Source: JAAAPF01 sp964481035 (GTDB taxonomy: Bacteria > Pseudomonadota > Alphaproteobacteria > Geminicoccales > Geminicoccaceae). Taken from it: a stretch of 23,184 nucleotides of DNA. Location of the stretch: positions 1 through 23,184 of the forward strand of contig CAYZSE010000039.1 of the NCBI GenBank assembly GCA_964481035.1, given 5' to 3'. Both the position numbers and the translations under genes were made by a program. Shown here in pieces: positions 17,535 through 23,184 of this stretch. Position 1 is the first letter of the stretch, and each line of letters begins with the position of its first letter. A model generated the notes under the pieces. The model saw only the letters and a list, made by a program, of their open reading frames with translations. It ran no database searches and was not told the DNA's origin.

Positions 17535-19124
17535 ATGTCTCCTCGCGACGCTCTCCATCGGTCCCTCGCCCCGATGCTGTCCGCCCCGCTCGGCCGCGTG
17601 GCCGCCGCGCTCTCGGGCTTGGCGCTCGCCGTCCTCTTGCTGCTGATCATCCCGGTCGCCTGGCGCGGCGCGATGGCCACGATCGCCCTGACGACGGCCG
17701 GGCTCGGCCTCTGGGAGCTCGGGACGAGCGGCCGGTGGCGGTCGGCCGAGAGCACTGCGGCGCCGGCCGGCTGCGGCATCGATGACGCGGCCGCCTTCAC
17801 CCGGTTCGTCGATGCCGCGCTCGCGCGACCGAACCCGCGCCTCGGACTTCTCTACTTGCAGTTGCGACAGGTGTCCCTCCTGCGGGCGACCTTCGGCCGC
17901 GAGCCCGTCGAGGCTCTGTTCGCCGCCGTCGCCCGCCGCCTGCGGGACCAGATCCGCGCCGACGATGCGCTCGCCCATCTCGGCGACGGGCTGTTCGCGA
18001 TCGCCCTGCCGGGCATTGCCGACCGTGCGACCTTCGATGCCGTCGCCGGTCGACTGCGTGCCGACGTGGCGGCGCCGCTTCTGGTCGTCGGCGCGCGGCT
18101 CGATCCCACCTTCGACATGGCGGCGGTCCTCGCTCCCGACGACGGGGCGACGGCGGCGGAGTTGCTCGCCGCCGGCGAGGCGTCGCGGGAGTGGGCGAAA
18201 ACGAAGCCGGGCGAGGCGGTACGCTGGCTCGCGCCGAGCTCAGGCGGCGAGGTCGCCCAGCGGCGCGCGCGGCTGCGCGAGCTTCTCGAGGCGAAGGACA
18301 GCCGCGCCTTCTTTCCCGTCTTCCAGCCCCAGCTGGACCTGGTGACAGGGCGAATCGACCGCGCCGAGGTGCTGATGCGTTGGCAGCGCGCCGACGGCAA
18401 GATCGCCGGTCCGGCGCAGTTCTTGAGCGAGCTCGGAGAGATGGGCGCGTTGCCCGCGGTCAGCCGCGAGGTCTACGCGGCGGCGCTCGCCGAGGCGGGC
18501 GTCTGCCGGGCCAACGGCTGCGGGCTCGAGCGGATCGCCCTCAATCTCGATGCCACGCAAGTCACCGGCGAGGACTGGGCCGACGTCCTGCTCGAGCAGG
18601 TCGAGCGCAGCGCTCTGCCAGCGACGGCGGTCGAGTTCGAGGTGTCGGAGAACATCCTCAAGCACGCCGACCTGGCCGTGCTCACCCGCGGCCTGCAGCA
18701 GCTGCGCGACGCCGGCGTCGGCGTGTCGCTCGACGATTTCGGCAAGGGCTTCGCCTCGCTCACGCAAATCGCCAACCTCCCCATCGACCTCGTCAAGATC
18801 GACGCACGCCTGCTCTGGGATGCCGCCGACGGAGGCCGCCCGCTGGCGGTGCTCGAGGGCACCGTGGCGCTGATGAGCCGGCTCGGCCTGCCGTGCGTCT
18901 TCGAAGGCATCGAGACGCCGGCGCATCTCGACCTGGCACGCCGTCTCGACGGCCGGGTCGCGCAGGGCTTCCTCATCGGCCGGCCGATGCCGGCGCCGCA
19001 ATTCGAGGCCCTTCTCGCCGGCCAAGCGCCGCCATTGCCTCAAGACGTGCGGTGGCGAGCGGCGAGCCCGAGAATGACCTCCGGTGCGAAGCCGGCCCGG
19101 ATCACCACCCCGTCGACGACGTAG
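17535..19124 (+). CDS. Membrane-anchored protein with degenerate GGDEF and EAL domain (putative c-di-GMP phosphodiesterase)
   Basis: This 529-residue protein has two N-terminal hydrophobic segments (about 20-42 and 46-63), a degenerate GGDEF-like domain at about 100-200 where the signature is reduced to LGDGLF (149-154), and an EAL domain at about 245-495. The EAL signature itself reads EVL (278-280), but most catalytic residues are present: N337, E369, D400-D401 in LDDFGKG, K421 in DLVKID, E457 in FEGIE and Q477 in QGFLIGRP. It probably binds and may hydrolyse c-di-GMP at the membrane; the cyclase half should be inactive. Start ATG at 17535 has GGAG six bases upstream. Its last 85 bases overlap the 3' end of the opposite-strand DsbA-like gene. 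Confidence 0.88.
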   Translation: MSPRDALHRSLAPMLSAPLGRVAAALSGLALAVLLLLIIPVAWRGAMATIALTTAGLGLWELGTSGRWRSAESTAAPAGCGIDDAAAFTRFVDAALARPNPRLGLLYLQLRQVSLLRATFGREPVEALFAAVARRLRDQIRADDALAHLGDGLFAIALPGIADRATFDAVAGRLRADVAAPLLVVGARLDPTFDMAAVLAPDDGATAAELLAAGEASREWAKTKPGEAVRWLAPSSGGEVAQRRARLRELLEAKDSRAFFPVFQPQLDLVTGRIDRAEVLMRWQRADGKIAGPAQFLSELGEMGALPAVSREVYAAALAEAGVCRANGCGLERIALNLDATQVTGEDWADVLLEQVERSALPATAVEFEVSENILKHADLAVLTRGLQQLRDAGVGVSLDDFGKGFASLTQIANLPIDLVKIDARLLWDAADGGRPLAVLEGTVALMSRLGLPCVFEGIETPAHLDLARRLDGRVAQGFLIGRPMPAPQFEALLAGQAPPLPQDVRWRAASPRMTSGAKPARITTPSTT

Positions 19125-19759
19125 GCGGGCGTTCCCACGGCGCCGATACCGAAGGCCAAGGCCGCGTTGTGCTGCAGCACCCGGTCGACCTCGGGGGCAT
19201 CCATCGCCGCCTGGAGCCGGGCCGCATCCAACCCGTTGCGGGCGGCGAGATCGCTTACCAAGCCCGCGGTCGGGACGAAGCTGGTCGCCATCAGCGCCGC
19301 GTGCAGGGGCCAGTAGCCGCCCTGCCGATCCGCCGCGAGGGCGGCGCGGGCGGCGAGGGTCGAGGGCGGCCCGAGGATCGGCCATTCCCGGACGACCAGG
19401 CGGATGTCGCCGCGATCGGCGCGGCGATGCCACTCGGCGATGCTCGCTCGGCAGGGCAGGCAGCGGTAGTCGAGGAAGGCGACGACCGTGGGACCGTCGG
19501 CGCTGCCGCGCGCGTGTGCCGTCGTCTCGTCCTCGAGGACGGCGCGGCTGACCTCGACGCGCGCGCGCGGCGGACGGATACCGAGCAGCGGATCGCTGAG
19601 CCGGCCGCCGCCGCCGATGTCGAGGTCGACGAGGTCGCCCCGCCGGACCGCCTCGAGATCGGGCAGCCGCGGCTTCGACAGCACCGTCCATGCGGCGATC
19701 CCGGCGACGCCGAGCGCTGCGGCCATCAGGCCCCGGCGCCGGGTCAGAGCTCCAGCCAT
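19040..19759 (-). CDS. DsbA/thioredoxin-like exported oxidoreductase
   Basis: This 239-residue protein has a thioredoxin-fold active site CLPC (C100-C103) in FLDYRCLPC and the cis-proline P211 in VGTPAYVVDG. That is the arrangement of DsbA-like proteins of the bacterial thiol oxidase/isomerase group (DSBA/thioredoxin_4 domain). The N-terminus has a TRRRGLMAAALG stretch and a hydrophobic segment to about residue 28, so it is exported or membrane-anchored, perhaps by Tat. The region at about 40-80 resembles the linker of DsbG/DsbC-like proteins but is not a clear dimerisation domain. Start ATG at 19759 overlaps the hydrolase stop by 16 bases. It is likely co-transcribed with the hydrolase and the secreted four-cysteine protein upstream. 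Confidence 0.87.
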   Translation of the reverse strand: MAGALTRRRGLMAAALGVAGIAAWTVLSKPRLPDLEAVRRGDLVDLDIGGGGRLSDPLLGIRPPRARVEVSRAVLEDETTAHARGSADGPTVVAFLDYRCLPCRASIAEWHRRADRGDIRLVVREWPILGPPSTLAARAALAADRQGGYWPLHAALMATSFVPTAGLVSDLAARNGLDAARLQAAMDAPEVDRVLQHNAALAFGIGAVGTPAYVVDGVVIRAGFAPEVILGLAARHRTS

Positions 19760-20613
19760 CGTCGGATCGTCAAGATCTGGTCCTCGGACATCAGCGCCGG
19801 CGCATGGCCGACGCCGGGGAAGCTCACCACCTCGGCGCGGGGGCCGCGGACCCTCATCTGCTCGCAGGTGGCGTGGGTCAAGACAACGCTGTCCCAGCCG
19901 TGCAGAACGTAGGTCGGGCACGCGATGGCATCCCAGACGGACCACAGGTCGACGTCGGCCTCGGCGAGATCGGCGTAGGGCACCCGGATCGCGGGGTCGT
20001 AGTGCAGCCGCCAGCCGTCACCGTCGTGGACGGTGCTGTGAAAGGTCAAGTAGCGCCACTGGTCGTCGGACAGCGGCCCGAACGGCGCATGGACGAAGCG
20101 CAGATGCCGCTCCGCCTCGTCGAGCGAGGCGAACCGGACCTCGACGCCGAGATAGCTCTTGATCTGCAGAAGTGCCTGCTTGCTGACGAACGGGCCGATG
20201 TCGTTGAGGACGAGACGGCGCATCGGCGGGGCGTCGCCGGCCGCCAGGACCATGCCGATGAGCCCGCCCATCGAGGTGCCGATCCAGTCGACCTCCGTCG
20301 GCGCGAGGGCGGCCAGCCACGCGCCGAGCTGGCCCGCATAGGTGGGCACGACGTAGCCTGCGGGGTCGTCGAGCCAGCTCGACCGGCCGCGCCCGACGAT
20401 ATCGACGGCCAGCAGACGTGCGCCCTGCGGCACGAGCTGCGTGGCCAGAACGTCGAAGTCGTGCGCGTTGCGGGTGAGGCCGTGGACGCAGACGACGGTC
20501 CGCTCGGCGTCCGGCTCGCCCCAGTCGAGATAGGCCATCTCGAGCCCTTCCCAGGGCGGGCCGAAGACGTGGCTCCGCTCGCGAGGGCGGGCCGGGCTAC
20601 TTGAAGAAGTCAC
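19744..20613 (-). CDS. Alpha/beta hydrolase
   Basis: This 289-residue alpha/beta-hydrolase fold protein has the oxyanion HG motif in VCVHGLTRN (about 41-49), the nucleophile elbow GTSMGG with serine as nucleophile, a following VLNDIGPF block and the catalytic histidine in PGVGHAPALM near the C-terminus. No signal peptide is visible, so it is probably cytoplasmic. The substrate is unknown. The start taken is GTG at 20613, inside the last codons of the upstream gene; an internal ATG at 20538 with a GAAGGG site upstream is a real alternative and would remove 25 residues before the first beta strand. It sits between a secreted-protein gene and a DsbA-like gene, overlapping both. Confidence 0.87.
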   Translation of the reverse strand: MTSSSSPARPRERSHVFGPPWEGLEMAYLDWGEPDAERTVVCVHGLTRNAHDFDVLATQLVPQGARLLAVDIVGRGRSSWLDDPAGYVVPTYAGQLGAWLAALAPTEVDWIGTSMGGLIGMVLAAGDAPPMRRLVLNDIGPFVSKQALLQIKSYLGVEVRFASLDEAERHLRFVHAPFGPLSDDQWRYLTFHSTVHDGDGWRLHYDPAIRVPYADLAEADVDLWSVWDAIACPTYVLHGWDSVVLTHATCEQMRVRGPRAEVVSFPGVGHAPALMSEDQILTIRRWLEL

Positions 20614-21013
20614 GATTCAAGGACGTGAGCTGAAGCGCCGCGAGGCAGTCCGCCCGCGCCAGGGGGGCGCAGTCGACGACGTCGTTCAACAGCACGCGAT
20701 CGATTTCATCGCAAGTGACCCCCTCGAAGTCGAAGGATTTGACGATGGTCTTGGCGCCGGGCACCGGCGCCAGCTCGATGCGGAAGCGGGCGCCGATGAT
20801 GCCGTCGGGCTGGAAGGTGACGAGGTCGAGGTCGAGGCTGTCGAGCGCGGCGCCGCCGTTGCGCAAGACGAGATAGGCGCGGCAGGCGCCCTCGACCTGC
20901 TCGAGCTTGTTGAGTTCGAGGCCGATCGGGTCGCCGGGAGATTGGGCCCGTCCGGGCGCGGCCGTGCCGAGCGCCACGAGCATGGAGAGGACGATGGGCG
21001 CGAGCCTGGTCAA
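20597..21013 (-). CDS. Small secreted protein with four cysteines (function unknown)
   Basis: The predicted product is 138 residues, with an N-terminal signal peptide (basic start, hydrophobic APIVLSMLVALG, probable cleavage after GRA near residue 23). The mature part contains LELNKLEQVEGACRAYLVL, a beta-rich DLDLVTFQPDGII segment and an RVLLNDVVDC block. Cysteines are at 44, 101, 115 and 123. I recall similar small periplasmic proteins in alphaproteobacteria, often labelled only as signal-sequence domain proteins, with no assigned role. The start is TTG at 21013, chosen because a perfect AGGAGG (complement of 21020-21025) stands six bases upstream and because it gives a proper signal peptide; a longer in-frame reading from 21289 is possible but would bury the signal sequence. 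Its stop overlaps the hydrolase start. Confidence 0.75.
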   Translation of the reverse strand: MTRLAPIVLSMLVALGTAAPGRAQSPGDPIGLELNKLEQVEGACRAYLVLRNGGAALDSLDLDLVTFQPDGIIGARFRIELAPVPGAKTIVKSFDFEGVTCDEIDRVLLNDVVDCAPLARADCLAALQLTSLNRDFFK

Positions 21014-21194
21014 GGGCCACCTCCTGGGTTGTCGCGCTTGCGAAAGCGCAAGGCCGCCGACGATGCAAGCCTTCGTCGAGCTCTGCGGGCATCGACCTCG
21101 GTCGCGGTCGATCGGAGTTCCCGGCCGGAACCGGCCGCCTCGTGTCATCGACGTGCCTCGACGCGCGCGCTCAGGGTCTTTCGACACGCTACGG

Positions 21195-21231
21195 AAAGAC
21201 AAAGCGCACCGGCCCGAAGGGCACGGTGCGC
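21195..21231 (-). terminator. Rho-independent-type terminator (minus strand)
   Basis: On the minus strand an 8-bp GC-rich stem (GCGCACCG with CGGTGCGC), a single bulged T, a further 3-bp GCC/GGC stem and a 5-base loop are followed directly by TTTGTCTTT. The arms lie at 21204-21214 and 21220-21231 and the T-rich tail at 21195-21203. It would end transcripts from the DUF442 gene (stop at 21349) or from the promoter at about 21300. Confidence 0.65.
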
Positions 21232-21291
21232 AATAGGGGAGGCTGTACTCTCTCGCGGGAACAGGACGCCGGCTCCCGACGACGCCCATGG
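21195..21291 (-). ncRNA. Candidate small RNA or attenuated leader
   Basis: The interval from the expected start below the TATAAT box to the end of the T-rich tail of the hairpin is about 97 bases, the size of a typical small RNA. No coding sequence I can support lies inside. The alternative is that it is a leader with an attenuator ahead of the secreted-protein gene, or simply the 3' terminator of the DUF442 gene with a chance -10 match. Confidence 0.22.
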
Positions 21292-21297
21292 GATATG

Positions 21298-21324
21298 ATT
21301 ATACCGGAGTGACCTGAACCGCAA
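21298..21324 (-). promoter_or_regulatory. Promoter with exact TATAAT -10 box (minus strand)
   Basis: TATAAT (complement of 21298-21303) is an exact consensus -10 in a very GC-rich region. A poor -35, TTGCGG (complement of 21319-21324), lies 15 bases upstream. Transcription would begin near 21291 and run into the hairpin at 21231-21195. Confidence 0.45.
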
Positions 21325-21348
21325 CCGAACGGCGCAGCGGAAGACGAC

Positions 21349-21771
21349 CTATCGACGGAACAAGGCGGCCAATTGTGGGGTGATGCCGCGAAGATCGTAG
21401 CCGGCGCGTGCCGCCGCCTCGACGATGGTGTCAGCCGGCAAGCGCTCGGCACTGGCGAACGCCCAGAGAAACGTGCTGCGCGTCCCGGAGGCGCAATAGG
21501 CCAGCAGCGGCCCTTCCGCCTCGGCGAGAAGCCCGCGCATCGCGTCGACCGTCTCGACCGAAAGTCGGCCGTTGACCACCGGCAGATAGTGGTAGGCGAG
21601 ACCGGCCCCGAGCGCCGCCTGCTGGGCGTCTGCATGCGACAACTGGTCGGGGCTCTCGCCGTCGGGGCGATTGTTGACGACGGTGCGGATACCCGTCTCG
21701 CCCGCCCGTGCGAAATCGACGGCTGCCAGTTGCCCGGCGACGTAGACGCCTTCCATGACTTGCTTGAACAT
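21349..21771 (-). CDS. DUF442 / TIGR01244-type protein tyrosine phosphatase-like protein
   Basis: This 140-residue protein of the DUF442 (beta-lactamase-hydrolase-like phosphatase) family has a cysteine-phosphatase loop YCASGTRS with C93 and R98 in CxxxxR spacing. The N-terminal EGVYVAGQL and TVVNNRPDGESPDQ blocks are typical of the family, with HYLPVVNGRLS in the middle. In many bacteria relatives sit beside sulfide:quinone oxidoreductase or persulfide-handling genes; none is seen here. The chosen start is ATG at 21771, giving the standard N-terminus; upstream in-frame sequence is Arg-rich and unlike the family. It is transcribed away from the threonine dehydratase gene. Substrate is unknown. 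Confidence 0.85.
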   Translation of the reverse strand: MFKQVMEGVYVAGQLAAVDFARAGETGIRTVVNNRPDGESPDQLSHADAQQAALGAGLAYHYLPVVNGRLSVETVDAMRGLLAEAEGPLLAYCASGTRSTFLWAFASAERLPADTIVEAAARAGYDLRGITPQLAALFRR

Positions 21772-22174
21772 GAGAACGGCCTCCGCTCTCCGCAGGCTGC
21801 GCCACCCGCGGCGCCGAGCGGAGAGGGCTACCCGCTCGCGGCCGGCGGCGCAACCTCGCCGACGGGCGGTGCGTCGAGACCCGGCCGAAACCGCCTCTGG
21901 CCCTGGTGCCATGAACGTCGTCGGCGGGACGCGCCCGTTTCGCGGCGAGTTGGAGCCGGTGCGACGATGGTTTTGCTGCCACTCGCGTCATCCGTGCGGC
22001 ACGTCGGGCGAACGGGCTGGCAAATCAACGCTCGACCGAGAGCCGCCGGCGGCTCGGCCGGGGCGGCGGTGTCGAGCCCGAGCGGGCGTGCCGCGCGGCA
22101 CCCTCGCGCATCTCGACGATTGACCAGCGGTGCGCGGATGCGCAGCTTCACGACACCCTGGGGAGGACGACGCC
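21772..22174. other. Divergent intergenic region, no convincing gene
   Basis: These 403 bases lie between the divergent DUF442 and dehydratase genes and should carry both promoters. Open frames in it are Arg/Pro/Ala-rich and look like GC-rich noise. A perfect 16-base palindrome, GAGCCGCCGGCGGCTC, is at 22040-22055. No strong -10/-35 pair stands out. A GGGAGGA ribosome-binding site for the dehydratase is at the right edge. Confidence 0.4.
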
Positions 22175-23107
22175 TTGCCCTTGCTGGACCCGTCGGACGT
22201 GGCCGCGGCCGCGGCGCGCATCGCAGGACGCGTGCGGCGCACGCCGACGCTCGAGCTGGCGGCGGGCGAGCCGGCGCCGGCGACCGTGACCCTCAAGCTC
22301 GAGCAGCTGCAGCACACCGGCTCGTTCAAGCCGCGCGGCGCCTTCAACACGCTGCTGAGCGAGCGCGTGCCGGAGGCCGGGGTGATCTGCGCCTCGGGCG
22401 GCAACCACGGCATCGCCGTCGCCTACGCGGCGAAGGCGCTGGAGGTGCCCGCCGAGGTGTTCCTGCCCTTGAGCTCGGCACCCGTGAAGGTCCAGATGCT
22501 GCGGGCGTTGGGGGCCTCGGTGCGCCAGGTCGGCAGCGTCTACGGCGAGGCGCTGGAGGCGATGCGCGAGCGGGCGGCGGCGACGGGTGCCCTCGAGGTG
22601 CACGCCTACGATCAGCCGGCGACGGTCGCGGGGCAAGGCACGCTCTTTCGCGAGTGGCTCGAGCAGTCGCCCGACCTGACGACGCTGGTCGTCGCCGTGG
22701 GCGGCGGCGGCCTCGTCGGCGGCGCGCTCGCGGCGGTCGGGCACTCGCTCGAGGTGGTCGCGGTCGAGCCGCGCCACGCCCCGACGCTCGCCGTCGCCCT
22801 CGACGCCGACGCGCCGGTCGACGTCGAGGTGTCGGGGATCGCCAGCGACAGCCTCGGCGCGCGGCGCATCGGCCGGATCGGCTTCGACCTCGTGCGCCAC
22901 CACGGCGTCACCAACGTCACGGTCGGCGACGACGAGATCCGTGCCGCGCAACGCTGGCTCTGGAGCCACACGCGCCTGATCGCCGAGCCGGGTGGTGCCG
23001 CCGCCCTCGCCGCGATCCTGTCGCGCGCCTACAAGCCCGAGCGTCACGAGCGCGTCGGGGTGCTGATCTGCGGCGCCAACACCGACCCGGCGACGGTCCT
23101 CGGCTAG
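22175..23107 (+). CDS. Threonine/serine dehydratase (PLP-dependent, fold type II)
   Basis: This 310-residue PLP enzyme is related to threonine dehydratases and serine racemases, deaminating L-threonine or L-serine to 2-oxo acids. The PLP lysine is K52 in HTGSFKPRGA. The asparagine loop is SGGNHG (74-79), the phosphate-binding glycine loop GGGGL is at 176-180, and the late AEPGGAAALAA block completes the site. There is no C-terminal ACT domain, so it is the short catabolic-like form rather than feedback-regulated IlvA. Start TTG at 22175 follows GGGAGG; a GTG at 22130 would add 15 residues unlike the family. The TAG stop lies in the left arm of a palindrome. Confidence 0.9.
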   Translation: MPLLDPSDVAAAAARIAGRVRRTPTLELAAGEPAPATVTLKLEQLQHTGSFKPRGAFNTLLSERVPEAGVICASGGNHGIAVAYAAKALEVPAEVFLPLSSAPVKVQMLRALGASVRQVGSVYGEALEAMRERAAATGALEVHAYDQPATVAGQGTLFREWLEQSPDLTTLVVAVGGGGLVGGALAAVGHSLEVVAVEPRHAPTLAVALDADAPVDVEVSGIASDSLGARRIGRIGFDLVRHHGVTNVTVGDDEIRAAQRWLWSHTRLIAEPGGAAALAAILSRAYKPERHERVGVLICGANTDPATVLG

Positions 23108-23159
23108 TGGTGCGAGTTCAACGGAAGATTCCTTCCGTTGAACGTCTTGCGCACCACTA
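23105..23159. repeat. Nested palindrome (two concentric inverted repeats)
   Basis: Outer arms TAGTGGTGCG (23105-23114) and CGCACCACTA (23150-23159) are perfect complements. Inside them GTTCAACGGAAG (23116-23127) and CTTCCGTTGAAC (23132-23143) form a perfect 12-bp stem with the 4-base loop ATTC. One base separates the arms on the left and six on the right. The outer left arm includes the dehydratase stop codon. No T-run follows, so it is not a standard terminator; a REP-like palindromic unit, a transcript-stabilising hairpin or a small mobile-element remnant fit better. The last 25 bases of the window show no further feature I can support. Confidence 0.85.
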
Positions 23160-23184
23160 AGTGTTTGATCTGGTGGTCCGACTG

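Larger units (their letters stand above)
21014..21348. other. Intergenic region with regulatory signals, no gene
   Basis: This 335-base space separates the DUF442-type phosphatase gene from the secreted-protein gene, both on the minus strand. It contains a consensus -10 box and a terminator-like hairpin, both in minus orientation, listed separately. The long in-frame reading that continues upstream of the secreted-protein gene has no family-like content. The part from 21026 to 21194 shows no clear signal, though the promoter of the secreted-protein cluster may lie there. Confidence 0.5.

Noticed and set aside
18191..19912. A 573-codon plus-strand frame over the EAL and DsbA-like genes
   Set aside because: Arg/Gly/Ala-rich shadow in another frame; both true genes have clear motifs.
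21772..22174. Possible small genes in the divergent intergenic space (for example a plus-strand frame near 21911-22123)
   Set aside because: No ribosome-binding site and start of quality, no recognisable domain, Arg/Pro-rich composition.
23160..23184. A GntR/FadR-like operator half (TGGTCCGAC) at the right edge
   Set aside because: Only part of a possible dyad is inside the window and the second half does not match; too little to support.

Overview
The window looks like a piece of a GC-rich alphaproteobacterial chromosome, probably of the Rhodospirillales type and quite possibly from a metagenome-derived or draft scaffold. The grounds are the very high GC content, the gene order dnaB-alr-(mlaE-mlaF)-radA-cvpA-purF, an MmcB-family DNA repair gene, the ppk-ppx pair, and an unresolved run of exactly 100 N inside purF. 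The taxonomic placement is inference from gene content and order, not from a marker-gene comparison.

Layout. (1) 1-519 holds the broken end of a mobile-element gene (an ArdC-like antirestriction fragment) lying against the 3' end of a tRNA-Ser(GCU) gene (520-612, minus), a classic integration site. (2) 651-12533 is one long minus-strand run of eleven tightly packed genes. In transcription order they are dnaB, alr, mlaE, mlaF, radA, cvpA, purF, an M16 zinc peptidase, a DMT/EamA transporter, malonyl-CoA decarboxylase and a YbaK-type tRNA deacylase. Five of the ten junctions are 4-base stop/start overlaps (TTGA, GTGA or ATGA), which suggests translational coupling. (3) mmcB (plus) diverges from dnaB and converges on ppx. 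(4) ppk-ppx (minus) makes and degrades polyphosphate, and a SixA-like histidine phosphatase gene diverges from ppk. (5) A membrane-anchored degenerate-GGDEF/EAL protein (plus) overlaps tail to tail with a minus-strand cluster encoding a secreted four-cysteine protein, an alpha/beta hydrolase and a DsbA/thioredoxin-like protein. (6) After a 335-base gap carrying a near-ideal -10 box and a terminator-like hairpin comes a DUF442-type phosphatase (minus). A divergent PLP-dependent threonine/serine dehydratase (plus) follows, and its stop codon lies in a 55-base nested palindrome.

How the genes work together. The long operon combines replication (DnaB), cell-wall precursor supply (Alr), outer-membrane lipid transport (MlaEF), recombination (RadA), purine synthesis (CvpA, PurF) and protein, acyl-CoA and tRNA quality control. 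It is mainly housekeeping. The ppk/ppx/sixA block and the EAL protein deal with phosphate storage and signalling.

I do not see a convincing new multi-gene system here. The items most worth checking are the purF assembly artefact (collapsing a 55-bp duplicate restores an intact 488-aa protein), a possible small RNA at about 21195-21291, the tRNA-Ser insertion scar, the nested palindrome at the right end, and the secreted-protein/hydrolase/DsbA-like overlap cluster.
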